A stretch of 64,000 nt of DNA from Forficula auricularia (GCA_024734495.1 JALMQS010000847.1:186001-250000), one strand, 5' to 3'. Positions 11,602-24,459 are shown, numbered from the stretch's first letter. The notes: generated by a model from the letters alone, not told the origin. Numbers and translations: made by a program.

Positions 11602-11986
11602 CAGGGCTGTCCAACCCGTGGCCCGCGGGCCGCATGCGGCCCAACACTAATGAGTGAGGCCCAAAATAAAAAAAAAATCTTCTCATATTTTCATTTTCTA
11701 AAATATTTATTCTTTCAATAATTTACCATATATGCTACGACACTAATCAAGTCTATAGTTATCATTCTAGTACAAGGAGACAAGGAATTGGGGTTTTCTA
11801 GAACAATCACAATTAATTGATTATTTCTCTCCTCGACTAAAACTTGTCAGGACTTGTCTTTTAGATCTTTGCACTTTCTTATATGTCACTATATAATGGA
11901 TTGTCAATAGAATTATAATATTTTATCCGCGGTCCAAGACAATTTTTTTTCTTCAAATGTGGCCTGTGTAAGCCAAAAGGTTGGAA
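11602..11986 (-). mobile_element. hAT-like element fragment with CAGGGCTGTCCAACC end
   Basis: Begins CAGGGCTGTCCAACCCGTGG with the GC-rich palindrome GGCCCGCGGGCC typical of hAT non-autonomous elements. The interior matches, in reverse orientation, sequence at 55090-55365 and the left part of 54443-55054. The right end is truncated where a family C copy begins. Confidence 0.65.
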
Positions 11987-11989
11987 AAT

Positions 11990-12445
11990 ATTAAGCAGCA
12001 ATATTTGAAATCAAAATATTTTTTGACGTAATAGAAAACAGCTTTCTCTTTGATTTTCAAATTACCACTTGTCTTTAGCTCAATTATAACTAAAAAACTA
12101 AGACTTTATGTTTTTATCTATATGTTTATTATCCTTTATAATCACGTAGTTTAGTTTTTTAGCTATAACTCGAGTTCTAATTGAGCTAAAAACAAGTGAT
12201 AATTTGAAAATCAAAGAGGAAGTTGTTTTCTATTACCTCAACAAAATATTTTCATTTTAAATATTGTTGTTTAATATCTAATGAGACTCAAAAATAGGTC
12301 AAAATGGCCCTTTTCGTCATGTTGATCGATAATATCTCAAAACTCTGACGTGTTGTAAAAAATCGGGAAATTGCATGATAATCAGGGTAAAAAACTACTG
12401 AAATCCATTGTTAGGTTTACGGGGGAAATTTTTTGTCTAACAGTG
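11990..12445. mobile_element. Family C foldback, copy 1, left arm truncated
   Basis: Contains the family C centre (AACTCGAGTTCTAATTGAGC-type blocks in both orientations) and the right end TTGTCTAACAGTG. The left part is missing next to the hAT fragment. Confidence 0.6.
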
Positions 12446-12849
12446 TAATTGTAAAAATAAGTTTACCCATGTTTTTTTTATAAGCAATATAAAAGAACGA
12501 TTTTGATATATTAAGTATTTTGTGTTATATAACCTTCTTTGTTACTAATACAATACAATACATTTCAGTTGCTTGGATATTCAACTTATCAAAATCTAAT
12601 TTACCACATTCTGTGCCACACTCGTCAAGTACATCTTAAATTTGACATTAAGTATTAATCCACATAATATTTCTATTTGGAACCACCCTCGATATACGAA
12701 TGCTACTCTTCTTGATGGTCTTGTGCTTCTTTTAGTCGCCATTAGTTTTCGAACTCTCTTTTTAACTCTTTTTCTATCTTTAACTGATTGCCTCTTCGGG
12801 GAAGGTGACATGGATTTGTGCACTAAATAAATAACGGCTGTTTTGTGGC

Positions 12850-13075
12850 AGACATTTGGGGTGGTTAATTGACTTGTAAGGAGTCCTGTCTGTCGCCTTG
12901 GCTTTGAATCCCTGGAGCCCCCTGGCCCTAGGGTCGTCGTCGTCGTCGGCGGCTACCGCAACCACTCTCTGCATTTTATTTCCAATCGATAGAGCCCCCC
13001 AACTTTCCGGCTCCCTTTATATTCCATCCTAAAATTGCACACGGTGTCCATTTTAAGATTACTCCCGCCCACCAC
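12850..13075. other. GC-rich island with GTC repeats
   Basis: A stretch that looks single-copy, including GTCGTCGTCGTCGTCGGCGG near 12932. Short ORFs across it have no recognisable domain. It may be regulatory. Confidence 0.3.
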
Positions 13076-15312
13076 ACCCTTCCATTTTATTCATTTAATA
13101 CTTCTAATGGATCTTTTTGCGTTCCTGCCTGACTATCTTCTCTGATTACAAAAGATCCTTTCCACTCACTCACTGCGTATTTCAAATTCAGATTTTTCAT
13201 GTTTTGAAATGCAATTTGCCTTATTCATAATGGCCAAATTATTTGATGAAGAATCCGTAGATTGCTAGTCTTAGTTATGGTTTATAACGATATGTCGTTT
13301 ATCGTTCTTAAGAAGGTTCGGGACAGCTTATCTCTCTGGTTGATCTACGAAAAAATCTTTTGTATTTCTGCAAAGTGCCAACTTCTGCCAACTAAATTTT
13401 TTAATAAAAAAATTGTCAATAATTAGGTTAATTTCGAATAAAAATCTTTGTTTTGATAATATTAATAAAAAAGAATATTGAGATACATTTTTTCTCATTA
13501 TAAAAACATTTATTTAACAAAAAAACGATTTCAAGAAATAGAGTTGGAATTCTATACCTACTAGTGCTTTTGTTATATTCTGTTGGTTGCAAATTACTTT
13601 TTATTTTTTACATTTATGAATAACTAATTAACTAGACTGTCAAATCTATTGAAAAATGTATCATACGATTCATAAAAGTTGAATTATAGATCTGTATAAA
13701 TTTGTTGAAAATTGTATTATTTGTATAGAAGTTATAGCCCTTTTAAAAGCTCGGTCCATTTACTTCCATGTTAAAAGGACAATTTTCAATAATTTATTTC
13801 TCGGTAATGTGACAGACGATCAACTTCAAATTTCGGAAATAAATATTTAATACATTAATGGATCTATAGTAAAAATTTGAGAATTTTCTTATAAAAGTGA
13901 TAAACAGTCACGAACCCCCTTAAACGAATCCCTTATAATCTGTTAACCCTCAATCATAATATATTCATAAATTATTTTTTATTCACTATAGGGTTTCGAT
14001 CATCTCTGATTCGCCGTTTTCAGTAGTAATGAACATTTTTAATTTTCTCAAATAAAACAACACTTTATTCATAATAATAGGGGGGAACTCTAGAAAAATT
14101 CCTTTCTATTTTTAAGCTTAAATAAATTGATCGCGTCTGCTTTACGTCGCTTGGGTGCCTTTGTTTATCTCTTGCAAATTATATATATACCTAAAGATAT
14201 ATATTAAAACTGTTGAGTCCAAGTTTTGGTTGTTTATAAGTCTAAGAATTTCGACTAAAATCACCACCATTAGAATTTTTAATCATTATTATCAACCAGC
14301 TGTGCATGACTACTTGAACTGACTATCTCATTTGTGAACGATCACTGATACTAATGATTGAATAGTTGTTTATTGTACTAATTTATATGGTAGGTAATTT
14401 AAAAAAAAAACACATAATTATATTACGAAAATTTCTTAAATATCTTTAAATCATAAATATTTTGACATATTTATAAAATTACGGTAAATTAACTTACTGT
14501 AATTAAGCTAATATGGGAAATCTAAAATAGGTTCTCATCATGATCATTCTGTTAAAAATAACTCACCCAAAATACCTAATCAATGACCGCGAATCGATTT
14601 GTTATAAATGATGCAAGAAATATCTTTTTTCTTTCAGTCTCGGATACTAGAGTACCTACAAGAATCCATGTAGAATGATAATTTTTGTTCAAGTTTAGTT
14701 ATATATTGTTCAAGTTTAGCATTAGTACAGGGTACCGGATTATCACGATGATGAAGCAGGCACCCTACACACCAACCCGACCCACCAATTATTTTATATA
14801 TGTAAAGAGACAATAATTTAAAACTGATTAACGAAGGCACCTTCCCAAACTGTCATACCAAGGATTCTTTACTTATAAATTTAGAGACATTTTTGCCTTG
14901 TATTGATTTGATTAATAATAAAAAAAAAAAATATTTGCTCATTGTGCTTAAAAATGTCTGAAATTTAGAGAAATAAATATATTTTTAACATGTTTGTTGC
15001 TAAGTGTGAGTCTGCTTGACTCTCTGGTTTCATATCCACGATAACTCATGAACTGGGAATTCGGGCTTCGAAAAAAGTTAGAAATTCCAAATGAAACTAA
15101 ATATTGACTTGTGACATGGAGCTGAAATTTTAATTGATTATTCTCCACTGTGATTTATTTATTAATCATTTTTTTTATAAACTTGCAGATTAAGACATTT
15201 CTTTTTTTTTATTTTTGAAAGTCTATTGATTCTAATTCATACAAATGCATTTTATATGGATTAAGTAAAACTTTTTAATGCTGAGTATATATATTATCTT
15301 AGAAGAAAATTT

Positions 15313-15396
15313 AGGTCCTTGGGGTCAAGCCAACTAACTGCCCGGAAAGCGGACTTGGCACTCAGGTTCGACACCTGAGGGGTCGAAACCTTCTAA
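15313..15396 (+). ncRNA. Possible tRNA-derived SINE head
   Basis: GGTTCGACACC at 15365-15375 fits the RNA polymerase III B box (GGTTCGANNCC) and sits in a small stem (CTCAGG...CCTGAG). About 40 bp upstream, AGCCAACTAACTGCCC resembles a degenerate A box. No complete cloverleaf and no tail were found. Confidence 0.3.
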
Positions 15397-17159
15397 CATA
15401 AAAACAAATACTTATATTTACAATAAGATAATAGTGATCTATTCCTCTTGAATTGTATTTTAAACTATTTAAATAAATTGTGGCGACAAATAGTCATAAG
15501 TTTGTTTAAAATTAGAACAATTCCATCCATTAATATCATAATATTATTAAACACTCAGTTAAATTATAATTATTATTATTATTTCTTAAATTTTGAAGTC
15601 ATGGGGTGTTGTGTCCCAATAAGTTTTTCAAGTGGCGCCTCTGGACCGTCTAGGTCACTGTTCTAATTTAAGCAATTTCATTCGAAATTCTTCCACTTTC
15701 AGTTACTTATTGTTTGATTTTAACGGCTCTCCTTTAAAGCGATATACTCGGACGTGGATTAATATATTAATAGCATGGATGGGAAATTGGCGATAGTGGA
15801 TTGTGGAGGCGCCGGGTGTTATTCCGGCTCCGGCTCCGGAGCAGATCGTTCGTTCTCTTGTTTGTTATTCGCCGAGTGGATTGATTGATTTCGACTGGCA
15901 TTTATCGCACTCGTATTCTATTTTTAATTCATTTTCTCTCTTCCTCTTCTGCCGTATGGTCTCTGCCATCAATGGCATAGATCTACTCCAATAGATTATC
16001 TTCAAAAATAATTGCTGGCTTTTCATTACCGTTTCAAATAATTCCTTTACCATGTCATCAATGAAATGGAGTTGCATATTGAATGAACAATATTGTTTTA
16101 TTTCTCTCGGCATAATATAAATCATTTATGCGTGGGGATGAGTACTAAACAGGAAATTGGAAAAGAACCTCATCTCCATCCAGCAGATATATCGATATAA
16201 ATAAATAACAAAATGATGTCGCACAGATATTGTGAAGGGAATTCAATAAATAAATAATATAGACTTTGTTTAAATTTAGATATTTTCACTATCTTTCACT
16301 TGTTTTTGACAGAAACTTGATTAAAGCTGTATTCAATTTTCACTATAGTGTATTTAAATTATTAAACAATACTGTAACAGTACGTTCCAACTTTTAAGAG
16401 AAAATCACTACAAGTCCTCTGTTCAATCAATATGTTTTAAATAAGTTTTCTTTTTCATTTGGGTTCGATTCTTGACTGAACGACAACCTTTCGTACATGA
16501 ATGCAGACTACTAGATTTAGCAGATGACATAGTCTCATGATTCTCTCTTAAAACCAGGGCTTTTATTTTTAACAAATACAGAATGTGTCATCTGTTAAAT
16601 CTGTTTTCCGATTTCTACATCTTACATTAACTTCGGAATTTCGGGCCAAACAAAAATGTCTTTTAAATTCCAAATCTGATTTAAGCACTTTAAAAAATGC
16701 CATTAGAGTGGGTTTATTTATCTTTCGATCAAACTTCATAAAATCTCTGATAAATCAGCTAACTGCAAGGTATGTACATCCACTTAAAAAGTTACAACGA
16801 AAAATGACCGCAATCTACCTCTTAGTAAAATTGCAAAGCAAGACCAATACCGTGGTAGCCTTGGTCTTGTTCTTGTTCAAATATTTCTGGTCTTCGCCTT
16901 GCATATTCAATATTGATCTTGATGTTGCTCATATAACCTTTTAAGTACATTTTTTAATAATTTTTATAAGCGCCAAGATAAAATTTGTAGAAATTTCTTT
17001 GATTTTTCTCTGGAGACTTGTTGATTTATTCATAAAGACTATATCAATATGATTACTCATCAAAATGTAATTACATATACCTAATGATAATGGCCAAACA
17101 TGGAAATAGCTCAAAAATAGCTGATTCTTATGTATTCCCACCTGCTGAATTCAAAAATC

Positions 17160-17729
17160 ACCATAAAAATTACCGATTAGCTCTTGTTTTGGAGATATTA
17201 TCGGTCAAAACGACGAAAAAGGCTATTTTGACCTATTTTCGAGTCCCATTAGATATTAAACAGAAATAGGTAATTGAAATTAAAATATTTTGTTGACGTA
17301 ATAGAAAACAGCTTCCTCCCTGATTTTCAAATTACCGCTTGTTTTTAGCTCATTTAGAACTCGAGTTATAACTAAAAAAGTGAAACTACGTGATTATAAA
17401 GGATAAAAACATATGGACTTAGTTTTTCAGTTATAACTCTAGTTCTAATTGAGCTAAAAACAAGTGGTAATTTTACAATCAAAGGGGAAGCTGTTTTCTA
17501 TTACGTCAACACAATATTTTGATTTCAAATATTGTTGTTTCATATCTAATGGGACTCGAAAATGGGTCAAAATGGCATTTTTCGTCGTTTTGACAGATAA
17601 TATCTCAAAACTCTCACCTATTGTAAAAAATCGGGAATTTGCATGATATTAATCAGGGTATCCAACTCTACTGGAATCCATTGTTAAGTTTACGGATACA
17701 AATTTTTGTTTAATTTTTGTTTAGCAGTG
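17160..17729. mobile_element. Family C foldback, copy 2
   Basis: Shows ATATTATCGGTCAAAACGAC and its inverse around a palindromic centre with ACTCGAGTTATAACT. The right end is AGCAGTG at 17729. The left end is truncated. Confidence 0.65.
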
Positions 17730-17949
17730 AATTGACTGTTTCTAAATAACAACTTTAACATATCAAACCCTGTTGTCTGTTATTTAAGGCTGACTTGAAT
17801 AAAAAACCTTTATTCTAATTAGGTTTTCATTGGTGAATTTTCCTTCGAGTCTCCCCGATGGTTTTTGATGGTAATTGCCATCATTTAGTCCCCCCGTTTC
17901 TCCCTATTTTATTCTTTCAAGCTTATTTCCCATCTCTTTTGTACATCCC

Positions 17950-18545
17950 CTAAAAACACTTGCAAGCCCTCCCCGTTGTTTCTCTTGTATTATTTCTTCG
18001 TTTCCCCAAATCCGGTGAATTTGATCAGTTAGTTCAGTTGCGATTTCTTTTACAGGCTTCACTGCTCTTCACCTTTTCCCATTCTCTCTCTAATACATAT
18101 TTCCAACTTCTTGAGCTGGCCAACACGCAACCTGTCATTTTTTTTATTTCTTCAGAAGTTTTTTGTTTCCCTTATCCGGGATTTGGTTCCAAACGAGTTC
18201 CCCCTCTTTTCTCTCTCTCTCTCTCTGATTAAAAATTCTCTTCTTCGTCTCTTCTTCGTCTCGTTCTCGTTCTCGTTCTCGTTCGTGCTTCATTCTCTGG
18301 TGTTTGGGATGCTTTCGCCTCGGTGGTTGCTGTTGCTATTGAAAAAGCCCATCGTTCGCGCAGGCAGCTTTACATCTCGTTTTTCTTCTGGGTTGGAACC
18401 CATTCCTCTCTCTCTCTCTCTCTTTCGCACCCACAGAATGGATCGATCTGCCTCTCTCTCGCTTCCTTTCACTCAGCTTTTTTTCCCTGCATGTGAATCG
18501 GCTTCAGCTTCAGACGCAGACCCTTCAGCCTCTTCATCACCACTC
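17950..18545. other. CT/GAGA-rich island
   Basis: Long pyrimidine-rich stretch with (CT)n runs near 18209-18226 and 18407-18423, and four tandem GTTCTC units near 18260-18285. ORFs (17960-18232, 18111-18587) are serine/leucine/phenylalanine-rich, as expected from CT repeats. GAGA-factor-type sites on the - strand make a Polycomb response or promoter element possible. Confidence 0.35.
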
Positions 18546-19070
18546 TATCATTATATAATCGCTTCTCCGACCGGCAACTCCTTTTAAAACATTTGTCAAA
18601 CATTTATAGACTTATTATTTGATTAATCTATTATATACCATTCCTAATTTACTTTTTATTATTGAAATTTTTAAAAAATAATGCTTTCCTATACATAGCT
18701 CCTTTTAATAATTTTATATGAATACAACTCAATTAAGGTAGTTGTTCCGCCAAATGTGTTTCCTTAGGATTTTTTTTGAAATTTATAGAGATTATTATTT
18801 CAATACTTCTGCATCGATTGGTGGCAAAACGAAATTTATGAACAATACAGTTCCGGAGATATTAAATTTCATAAACTTCTCAAAAGAACCTGGTCAAAAT
18901 ATTTCTTCCGAAATTCTGTCAAATCAGGGGAGTTAACAAAGAAATTATAAAGAGAAACAAAGAGGTTCTCCTCTGTTTGATGCAAATAAATGTTTGGCTG
19001 GCTTGTTGTTTGTGCTAAGAACAACAAATTTTCAATATCCACGCGTTACTGACTCCATGAAATAAATAAT

Positions 19071-19679
19071 GGGCTCATATGGTTCGAAATAAATAAATAA
19101 AAATATCCCCAGGTTTCAAGTCTATTTCAATTATAACTTGGGACCCCAGCGATGTAAGTTTCTCATCTAAATAACATGGGGTTTTTGGCATTAAAATATC
19201 AATTTTTTATTCCGACCAAAGTAATGCTTCAAAAGATTTGAATCTCTATAGACTTTATCCTTATAATAGTAGCTATCCATCAGAATTATTACAGATTTTT
19301 AACTATTATAATTTTGGAGTTACAGCTAGATAAAATCCTACTATATCTTACTATATATAGTAGGATTTTATCTAGCTGTAACTCCAAAATTATAATAGCT
19401 AAAAATCTGTAAAAATTCTGAGGGATAGCTACTATTATAAGGATAAAGTCTACAGAGTTTTAAATTTTTTCATCCATTACTTTGGCCGGAATAAAAAATT
19501 GATCTTTCAATGGCAAAAATACCATGTTCTTTAGATGAGAAACTTACATCGCTGGGGGCACAGGTTATAATTGAGATGGAGACTTGAAACTTGGGGGATA
19601 TTTTTTTTTATTTATTTTGAGCCATATGAGCCCTTGTCCTCTTAAAAATTCGAAAATACCCAAAATAAGGACCACCCTA
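19071..19679. mobile_element. Family A foldback, copy 3, left end truncated
   Basis: Enters at the GGCTCATATGGTTCG block without the terminal TAGGGTGG. The rest of the left arm, the inverted right arm and the end GGACCACCCTA are present. Near 19345-19365 the palindromic centre is almost perfect. Confidence 0.75.
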
Positions 19680-20015
19680 GTGTGTATGTTTATTTGCATT
19701 AACCTCTTTGTTTCTCTTTATGATTCAACAACTTTGCTACTCTCGGCAAAATAAAAACTTTTCAATTAAAGAAATTATGTTAGAGTTGCATAGTCTGCAT
19801 CTTAAATCCAGCATCTCCTCGTATTTCATCAGCCGTCTCATATCCCTCAATTACCCCTATCATTAAAGTTGGACTGAAGGTTGAGAAATATCTAGGACCA
19901 TCGTGAGAATTTTTGAAACAGAGAAAGAGAAAACAATAGGAAATAACAAGGGGTGAACCGCGATTAAAATTAGGTGTACATCGTCTTTGGAATTACTTTG
20001 AAATTCATCAGATAA

Positions 20016-20670
20016 CACTGCTCGACAATAATTAAACAAAAATTTCTCCAGGTAAAACTAACAATGGATTCTAGTAAAGTTTTATACGCTGATTATCATG
20101 CAATTTTCTGATTTTTTACAACACGTCAGAGTTTTGAGATATTAGCGATCAAACTGACCTAAAAGGCCATTTTGACCTATTTTCGAGTCCCATTAGATAT
20201 AAAACAACAATATTTGAAATCAAAATATTTTGTTGCTAAAATCGAAAACAGCTTCCTCTTTGATTTTCAAATTACCACTTGTTTTTAGGCCAATTGGAAA
20301 TCGAGTTATAGCTAAAAGAGTAAAAACTTATGTTTTTATCTTAGTTTATTATCCTTTAAAATCACGTAGTTTTAGATTTTTAGATATAACTCGAGTTATA
20401 ATTGAAGGAAAAAACAAATAGTAATTTGAAAATCAAAGAGGAAGCTGTTTTCTATTACGCAAACAAAATATTTTGATTTCAAATATTGCTGTTTAATATT
20501 TAATGGGACTCGAAAATAGGTCAAAATGGCCCTTTTCGTCATTTTGACCGAAAATATCTCGAAACTCTGATGTGTTGTAAAAAATCGTGAAATTGAATGA
20601 TAATCAGCATATAAAACTCTACTAGAATCCATTGTTAGATTTACGGGGAGAAATTTTTTGTCGAACAGTG
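20016..20670. mobile_element. Family C foldback, copy 3, complete
   Basis: Starts CACTGCTCGACAATAATT and ends TTTTTTGTCGAACAGTG, with arms of about 300 bp. Flanks are ATAA on the left and TAAT on the right; the duplication length cannot be settled. Confidence 0.7.
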
Positions 20671-21869
20671 TAATCTATTGTCATCTATTGTCTTCTACTT
20701 GGAAATGAAAGTGGAAGTAGTGTACACGATTTTAGGTCGCGGTTCACCCCTCGAGAAATAATAAAGAAACAAAGACATTTATTAATGATTAATAACTTGA
20801 AACATTTTAATTGAGTTTGAAAGGAAATATTTAATTAAATCCACTTAGAGTTTCTCCTTTTCGACTTGTCACCTTTTAATCCTTCTATTGACCCTCCCTA
20901 GCCCCCACTAATATTGACTTGCCGATCATTTTTTCCTCGAGGGACCTTTTACCAAGCTAATCGCTTAATTGAATCCAATAAAAAGAGAAGAATGCAAAGC
21001 TCTCTTCCCAATTCCAAATTCTCTCATCTAAATCGTCCTGCCCTCCCGAATACTTCTCTCTTAAATTCCATTCCTTAAATTCCTCTCAAGTTTTTTTTGT
21101 TATTCTATAAATATATCTTTTAAAAAGTTATTACCCGTTGTTACGTTGCTTTTTTCGTTTGTTTTATTTATTTATTTTAATTTTGTGACTTGTCCCTTTT
21201 TTTGTCTGACAGTCAGTGATATAGATATGTGGTTAGAGAAAATCACACAAGGCTTAAAAACTCTTGAGAAAAATTATTATATGTATTATGGTATATCTAT
21301 CTATCTACGAACAAAAATTTTATATTTATTTGTTTGTATATATATTTGTTTATTTATTTGTATCTTAGTTCTATTTTGTAAACGGCTTTACCAATTTTGA
21401 TGAAATTCACGGGTTAGGGGGTTTTTGGGGCGACGATTCGATCTGGCACGGTCTCATCTTCGACAAAATTGTTTTTGATGGGTTTTTTCGTAATCAAATT
21501 AATTATTCTCAGGTAGACAAATCCCATTTTTAGGGTTTTGGAAAAGGTTTCCCTTTTCCTTTTATACCCAGGCAGACAATGGGTTGTTTGTTTCATTGTT
21601 CTAAAAGGCCTTGAAGAAGTATTGTGATTGTGGATTTTAACATATTTTGTTCTCCCTAAACGTTAGAAATATTAATAAACGTTTTATAATTGTTTTTATA
21701 AAGAACTTTATTTATTTAATAGAATAAAAAATAATCAAGAATTTATTTAAAAATATATTTCGCATAAGCAGGTCTCAATTTTCTGAAAAAACAACACATT
21801 TTGATAGGTTTTATTTATTAATTGGATGAATAAAAATAAATCATATGATTGAATCAAAACAGGTGCAGA

Positions 21870-21960
21870 AGGTGGGTCGCAGTGGTGGGGAATCCGGGGG
21901 TAGGGAGAGGTTTCTGGGGTGGGGTCGAGCGGGGTGGAGGGGGGGGCTACATTGGGCGGC
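21870..21960 (+). other. G-rich stretch, possible G-quadruplex
   Basis: About 90 bp with many runs of three or more G (GGGGAATCCGGGGGTAGGGA, later TGGGGTGGGG and GGAGGGGGGGG). The spacing suits intramolecular quadruplexes on the + strand. Confidence 0.5.
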
Positions 21961-22087
21961 TATTATATATTTTTTTTGTATTTTTTTTTAATTTGAAAGC
22001 GGCTCTCAAATAAAAATCGACCTTTTTATCAGAATTTTAAATTAAAAATAATATTAAAATAAAGCTTTTAACTGGAGGAAGAAGTTA

Positions 22088-22106
22088 CCGAGCATCGCTC
22101 GGTGCC
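22088..22106. repeat. Short perfect hairpin ACCGAGC-ATC-GCTCGGT
   Basis: A 7-bp stem with a 3-nt loop, followed by GCCTCCAGGTACT. Similar hairpins occur at ends of insect repeats; no full element boundary was found here. Confidence 0.4.
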
Positions 22107-22474
22107 TCCAGGTACTATACATAATCCTTTGAAGCTTCGGCGGCAGTTAGGATGACTATTACTCTAAGTTTTAACTGAAAGGTGTCTTAAAATGATATTA
22201 ATTCTAGAGTCTCTTTCAAGGACTGATAATATAATACTCTACTCTGTCTACAAAGAAAAAGAACGATGCCCAACCTTGTGTATTCAGATTTGTTAAAATG
22301 AGGTTTAGCATATAATCAAATTGAAAGTTTCTTTTTGCTGAGAGTAGCAGAATTTTTATAAATTAAAGAAGACAGACAATAATGTGTCTTCTGCAGGAAA
22401 AATAAATTTTTAATTTATTTATAACGAAACTATAGTTTCGAGGGCTTTGACCTCATCACCAGTCTATTGTAATA

Positions 22475-22881
22475 CAGTGAACCCCTCAAATCCGAACCCC
22501 CGAAATCCCGGGAAATCCGTTTTTTTGGACAAATTTAAGGTTTTATCACTTGTTACATTGGAAAACTGTTCAATTTTGAAACGATTTTTTTTCTAGTCAC
22601 TGATTGTTGCTTTACCAAAAGCAAACTCGCCAGCCAACTTTGTCAAACTTTCCCCAGCGCTCAGACGCTTTAAAGCTTTCAGTTTTTGTTCTACGGTATT
22701 TTCGTTTGCTTTCATAATTTAACATCAAAACATTAATCAATACCGTTCACTTAATTAAAAACTCAACAATTACAACGCAACTCGAACATCTCGCGCCAAA
22801 ACCAGCTTTCGGCTAATCCGAACAAATTGAAATTCGAACCGACTACATCACCAATTAGTTCGGATTTGAGTGGTTTCACTG
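22475..22881 (-). mobile_element. pogo/Tigger-like element of 407 bp with TA duplication
   Basis: Termini CAGTGAACCCCTCAAATCCG and the inverse of CAGTGAAACCACTCAAATCC. It is flanked by TA at 22473-22474 and TA at 22882-22883, the Tc1/mariner/pogo signature. The interior contains a transposase N-terminus remnant on the - strand. Confidence 0.8.
22560..22715 (-). pseudogene. Tigger/jerky-type transposase N-terminus, broken
   Basis: On the - strand an ATG at 22715 opens a frame MKANENTVEQKLKALKRL, then AGESLTKLA, EFAFGKATISD, a TAG stop, and KKNRFKIEQF. This is the CENP-B-like helix-turn-helix of Tigger/pogo transposases. In the family the stop position is normally Trp (TGG), so a single G-to-A change explains it. 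The catalytic DDE region is absent from the 407-bp element. Confidence 0.8.
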
Positions 22882-23416
22882 TATACGGCTTAAATTTAAT
22901 TGAATTGAAAGTTTTTAAGACAAATTGATGAGATTTTCCTTTCTATTTACATTGTGTCATAATTAGATTTTTTTTGTTGCTAATTTTGTTTGAAGAGGAC
23001 AAAGCCCTCGAAACTATAGTCTCGTTATAAATAAATTAAAAATTTATTTTTCCAGCAGAAGACACTCTTTTATTCTCCTTTAGTTTGGCATATACCTATC
23101 TACTTTTAGGAAACATAGTATCGATTCCCGGTGAAACATTTTCAACTAATTTTAATTTACGAAACTTGGCAGTTTTCACACAAGAGCATATGATATTTTT
23201 AATAAAGGTATCCAATAAAAATATAAAGCTCAGTTGATAAATACATATTTTTTTAATCGGAATTTCTAGCAAAGTTGATTTGGCTTTTATTTTGGTATAT
23301 TTGATTTTCATTTGTTGATTATTGCTTTAAATTGGAAATGTACCTATATAAATGTTTTTCTTTAATTGAATGAATGAATAAATTCCATACACCTGGGAAA
23401 TTAAAATGAAAGCTAT

Positions 23417-23435
23417 TATTATTATTATTATTATC
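23417..23435. repeat. (ATT)n microsatellite
   Basis: Six or more uninterrupted ATT units. Confidence 0.85.
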
Positions 23436-23748
23436 TGTAATGGAATTATCTATTTACCAACACCTACCACCTTAAAATAACTTTACTGTAGCTAACAGAT
23501 ATTAATATCCTTGATATAGTGTCTTAAGATTCGTTTTACCTAATACACCATCAAAAGAAAACTATTGTATAAAAGGACAATAGTTAAGCGTTTTTTTCCT
23601 CGGTGAGCAGAGCCCACTAGAGATTTAATTTTTTTCTCATTTGTGTTTAGAAATGTCTGAAACGTGAAAAAAAATTCAAGCATAATTTTTCTGTCCATAT
23701 CTCGGACTCTAATTGCTCCAGAACGGAAGAGACTTTATTTTGGTGTCA

Positions 23749-24178
23749 AAATGTATATGTTGCAGTAAAAACCCGTTTTTTAGTAAGAACCTGTTCTTAC
23801 TAGTTAAAATGCGTTTCACTGAATACCTTTGTGGCAACTAGAGTTTACTGATGTTGGTTGAGCTTGGTTCAAAGGTCTAGAATCTCTATTTTTGACCTTC
23901 CCCCTCATTTTGGATGTTTTTAAAAAAATTAAACGAAAATGTCAAAAATTACATCCTTCTACAACTTTACTTCTAATTTTTGACATTTTCGTTTAAAAAT
24001 TTTTGAAAATAAACACCCAAAACAGGCGGAAGGTCAAAAATGAAGATTCTAGACCTTTTAACCAAACTCAGCCAACATCAATAAACTCTAGTTGTCACAA
24101 AGGTATTTAGTGAAACGCGTTCTAACTAGTAAGAACCCTTTCTTACTAAAAACGGGTTTTTACTGCAACATATACATT
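23749..24178. mobile_element. Foldback of about 430 bp shortly upstream of the 24460 exon
   Basis: Arms of about 200 bp in inverted orientation, with outer ends AATGTATATGTTGCAGTAAA and its complement and a centre of TCGTTTAA/TTAAACGA. The inner blocks (GTCAAAAATGAAGATTCTAG, ACCAAACTCAGCCAA) resemble family B. Confidence 0.75.
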
Positions 24179-24459
24179 AACATTAAATTTTCGACTTTCT
24201 AGCTTCAAAATTTCTAGAAGAAAATTATTTAAAAAAAAATCAACATAGGATTTAAGGCTAATAAACTGAAATTTGACATACAAGTTTGTATTGATAAACT
24301 TCGCATTTCTGCCAAGTTAGAGCTTTCTAGCTCAAACCTTACACTTACAAATCGCCCACTCCCTAAAATTTGCAGAGAACAAACTGAGTCTTGAAAAGTT
24401 TTCTTTTTTCCTCCAGTTCTTTTATTTGTATTCTCATCAATTTTGTTGTTCTGTTCCAG

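Larger units (their letters stand above)
22384..23065. mobile_element. Foldback interrupted by a Tigger element, with hammerhead-like cores
   Basis: Arms 22384-22457 and 22992-23065 are inverted copies beginning GTGTCTTCTGC and ending GCAGAAGACAC. Each arm carries a TGANGA-hairpin-GAAAC core: on - at 22436-22459 (GTGATGA ... GAAAC) and on + at 22990-23013 (TTGAAGA ... GAAAC). The centre is occupied by the pogo/Tigger element at 22475. Confidence 0.6.
11152..24459 (+). other. Intron of 13.3 kb
   Basis: Bounded by CCAG|GTAGGA and TTCCAG|GT. Contents in order: a hAT fragment, a family C copy, a GC island with GTC repeats (12850-13030), a long stretch with nothing recognised (13030-15300), a tRNA-like SINE fragment, a GC island (15780-15870), a family C copy, a CT-rich island (17950-18545), a family A copy, a family C copy, a G-rich stretch (21870-21960), a Tigger element inside a foldback (22384-23065), and a foldback at 23749-24178. 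The intervals 15880-17100 and 20680-21860 showed no element I recognise. Confidence 0.85.

Noticed and set aside
15313..15396. Functional tRNA gene
   Set aside because: Only a B-box-like arm is convincing; acceptor and anticodon stems do not form, so it is listed as a possible SINE head.
18111..18587. 158-codon + ORF
   Set aside because: It is rich in Ser, Leu and Phe because of CT repeats, overlaps another ORF, and has no domain or splice support.
22088..22125. Helitron 3' end
   Set aside because: There is a hairpin but no CTRR end and no AT target context could be placed.
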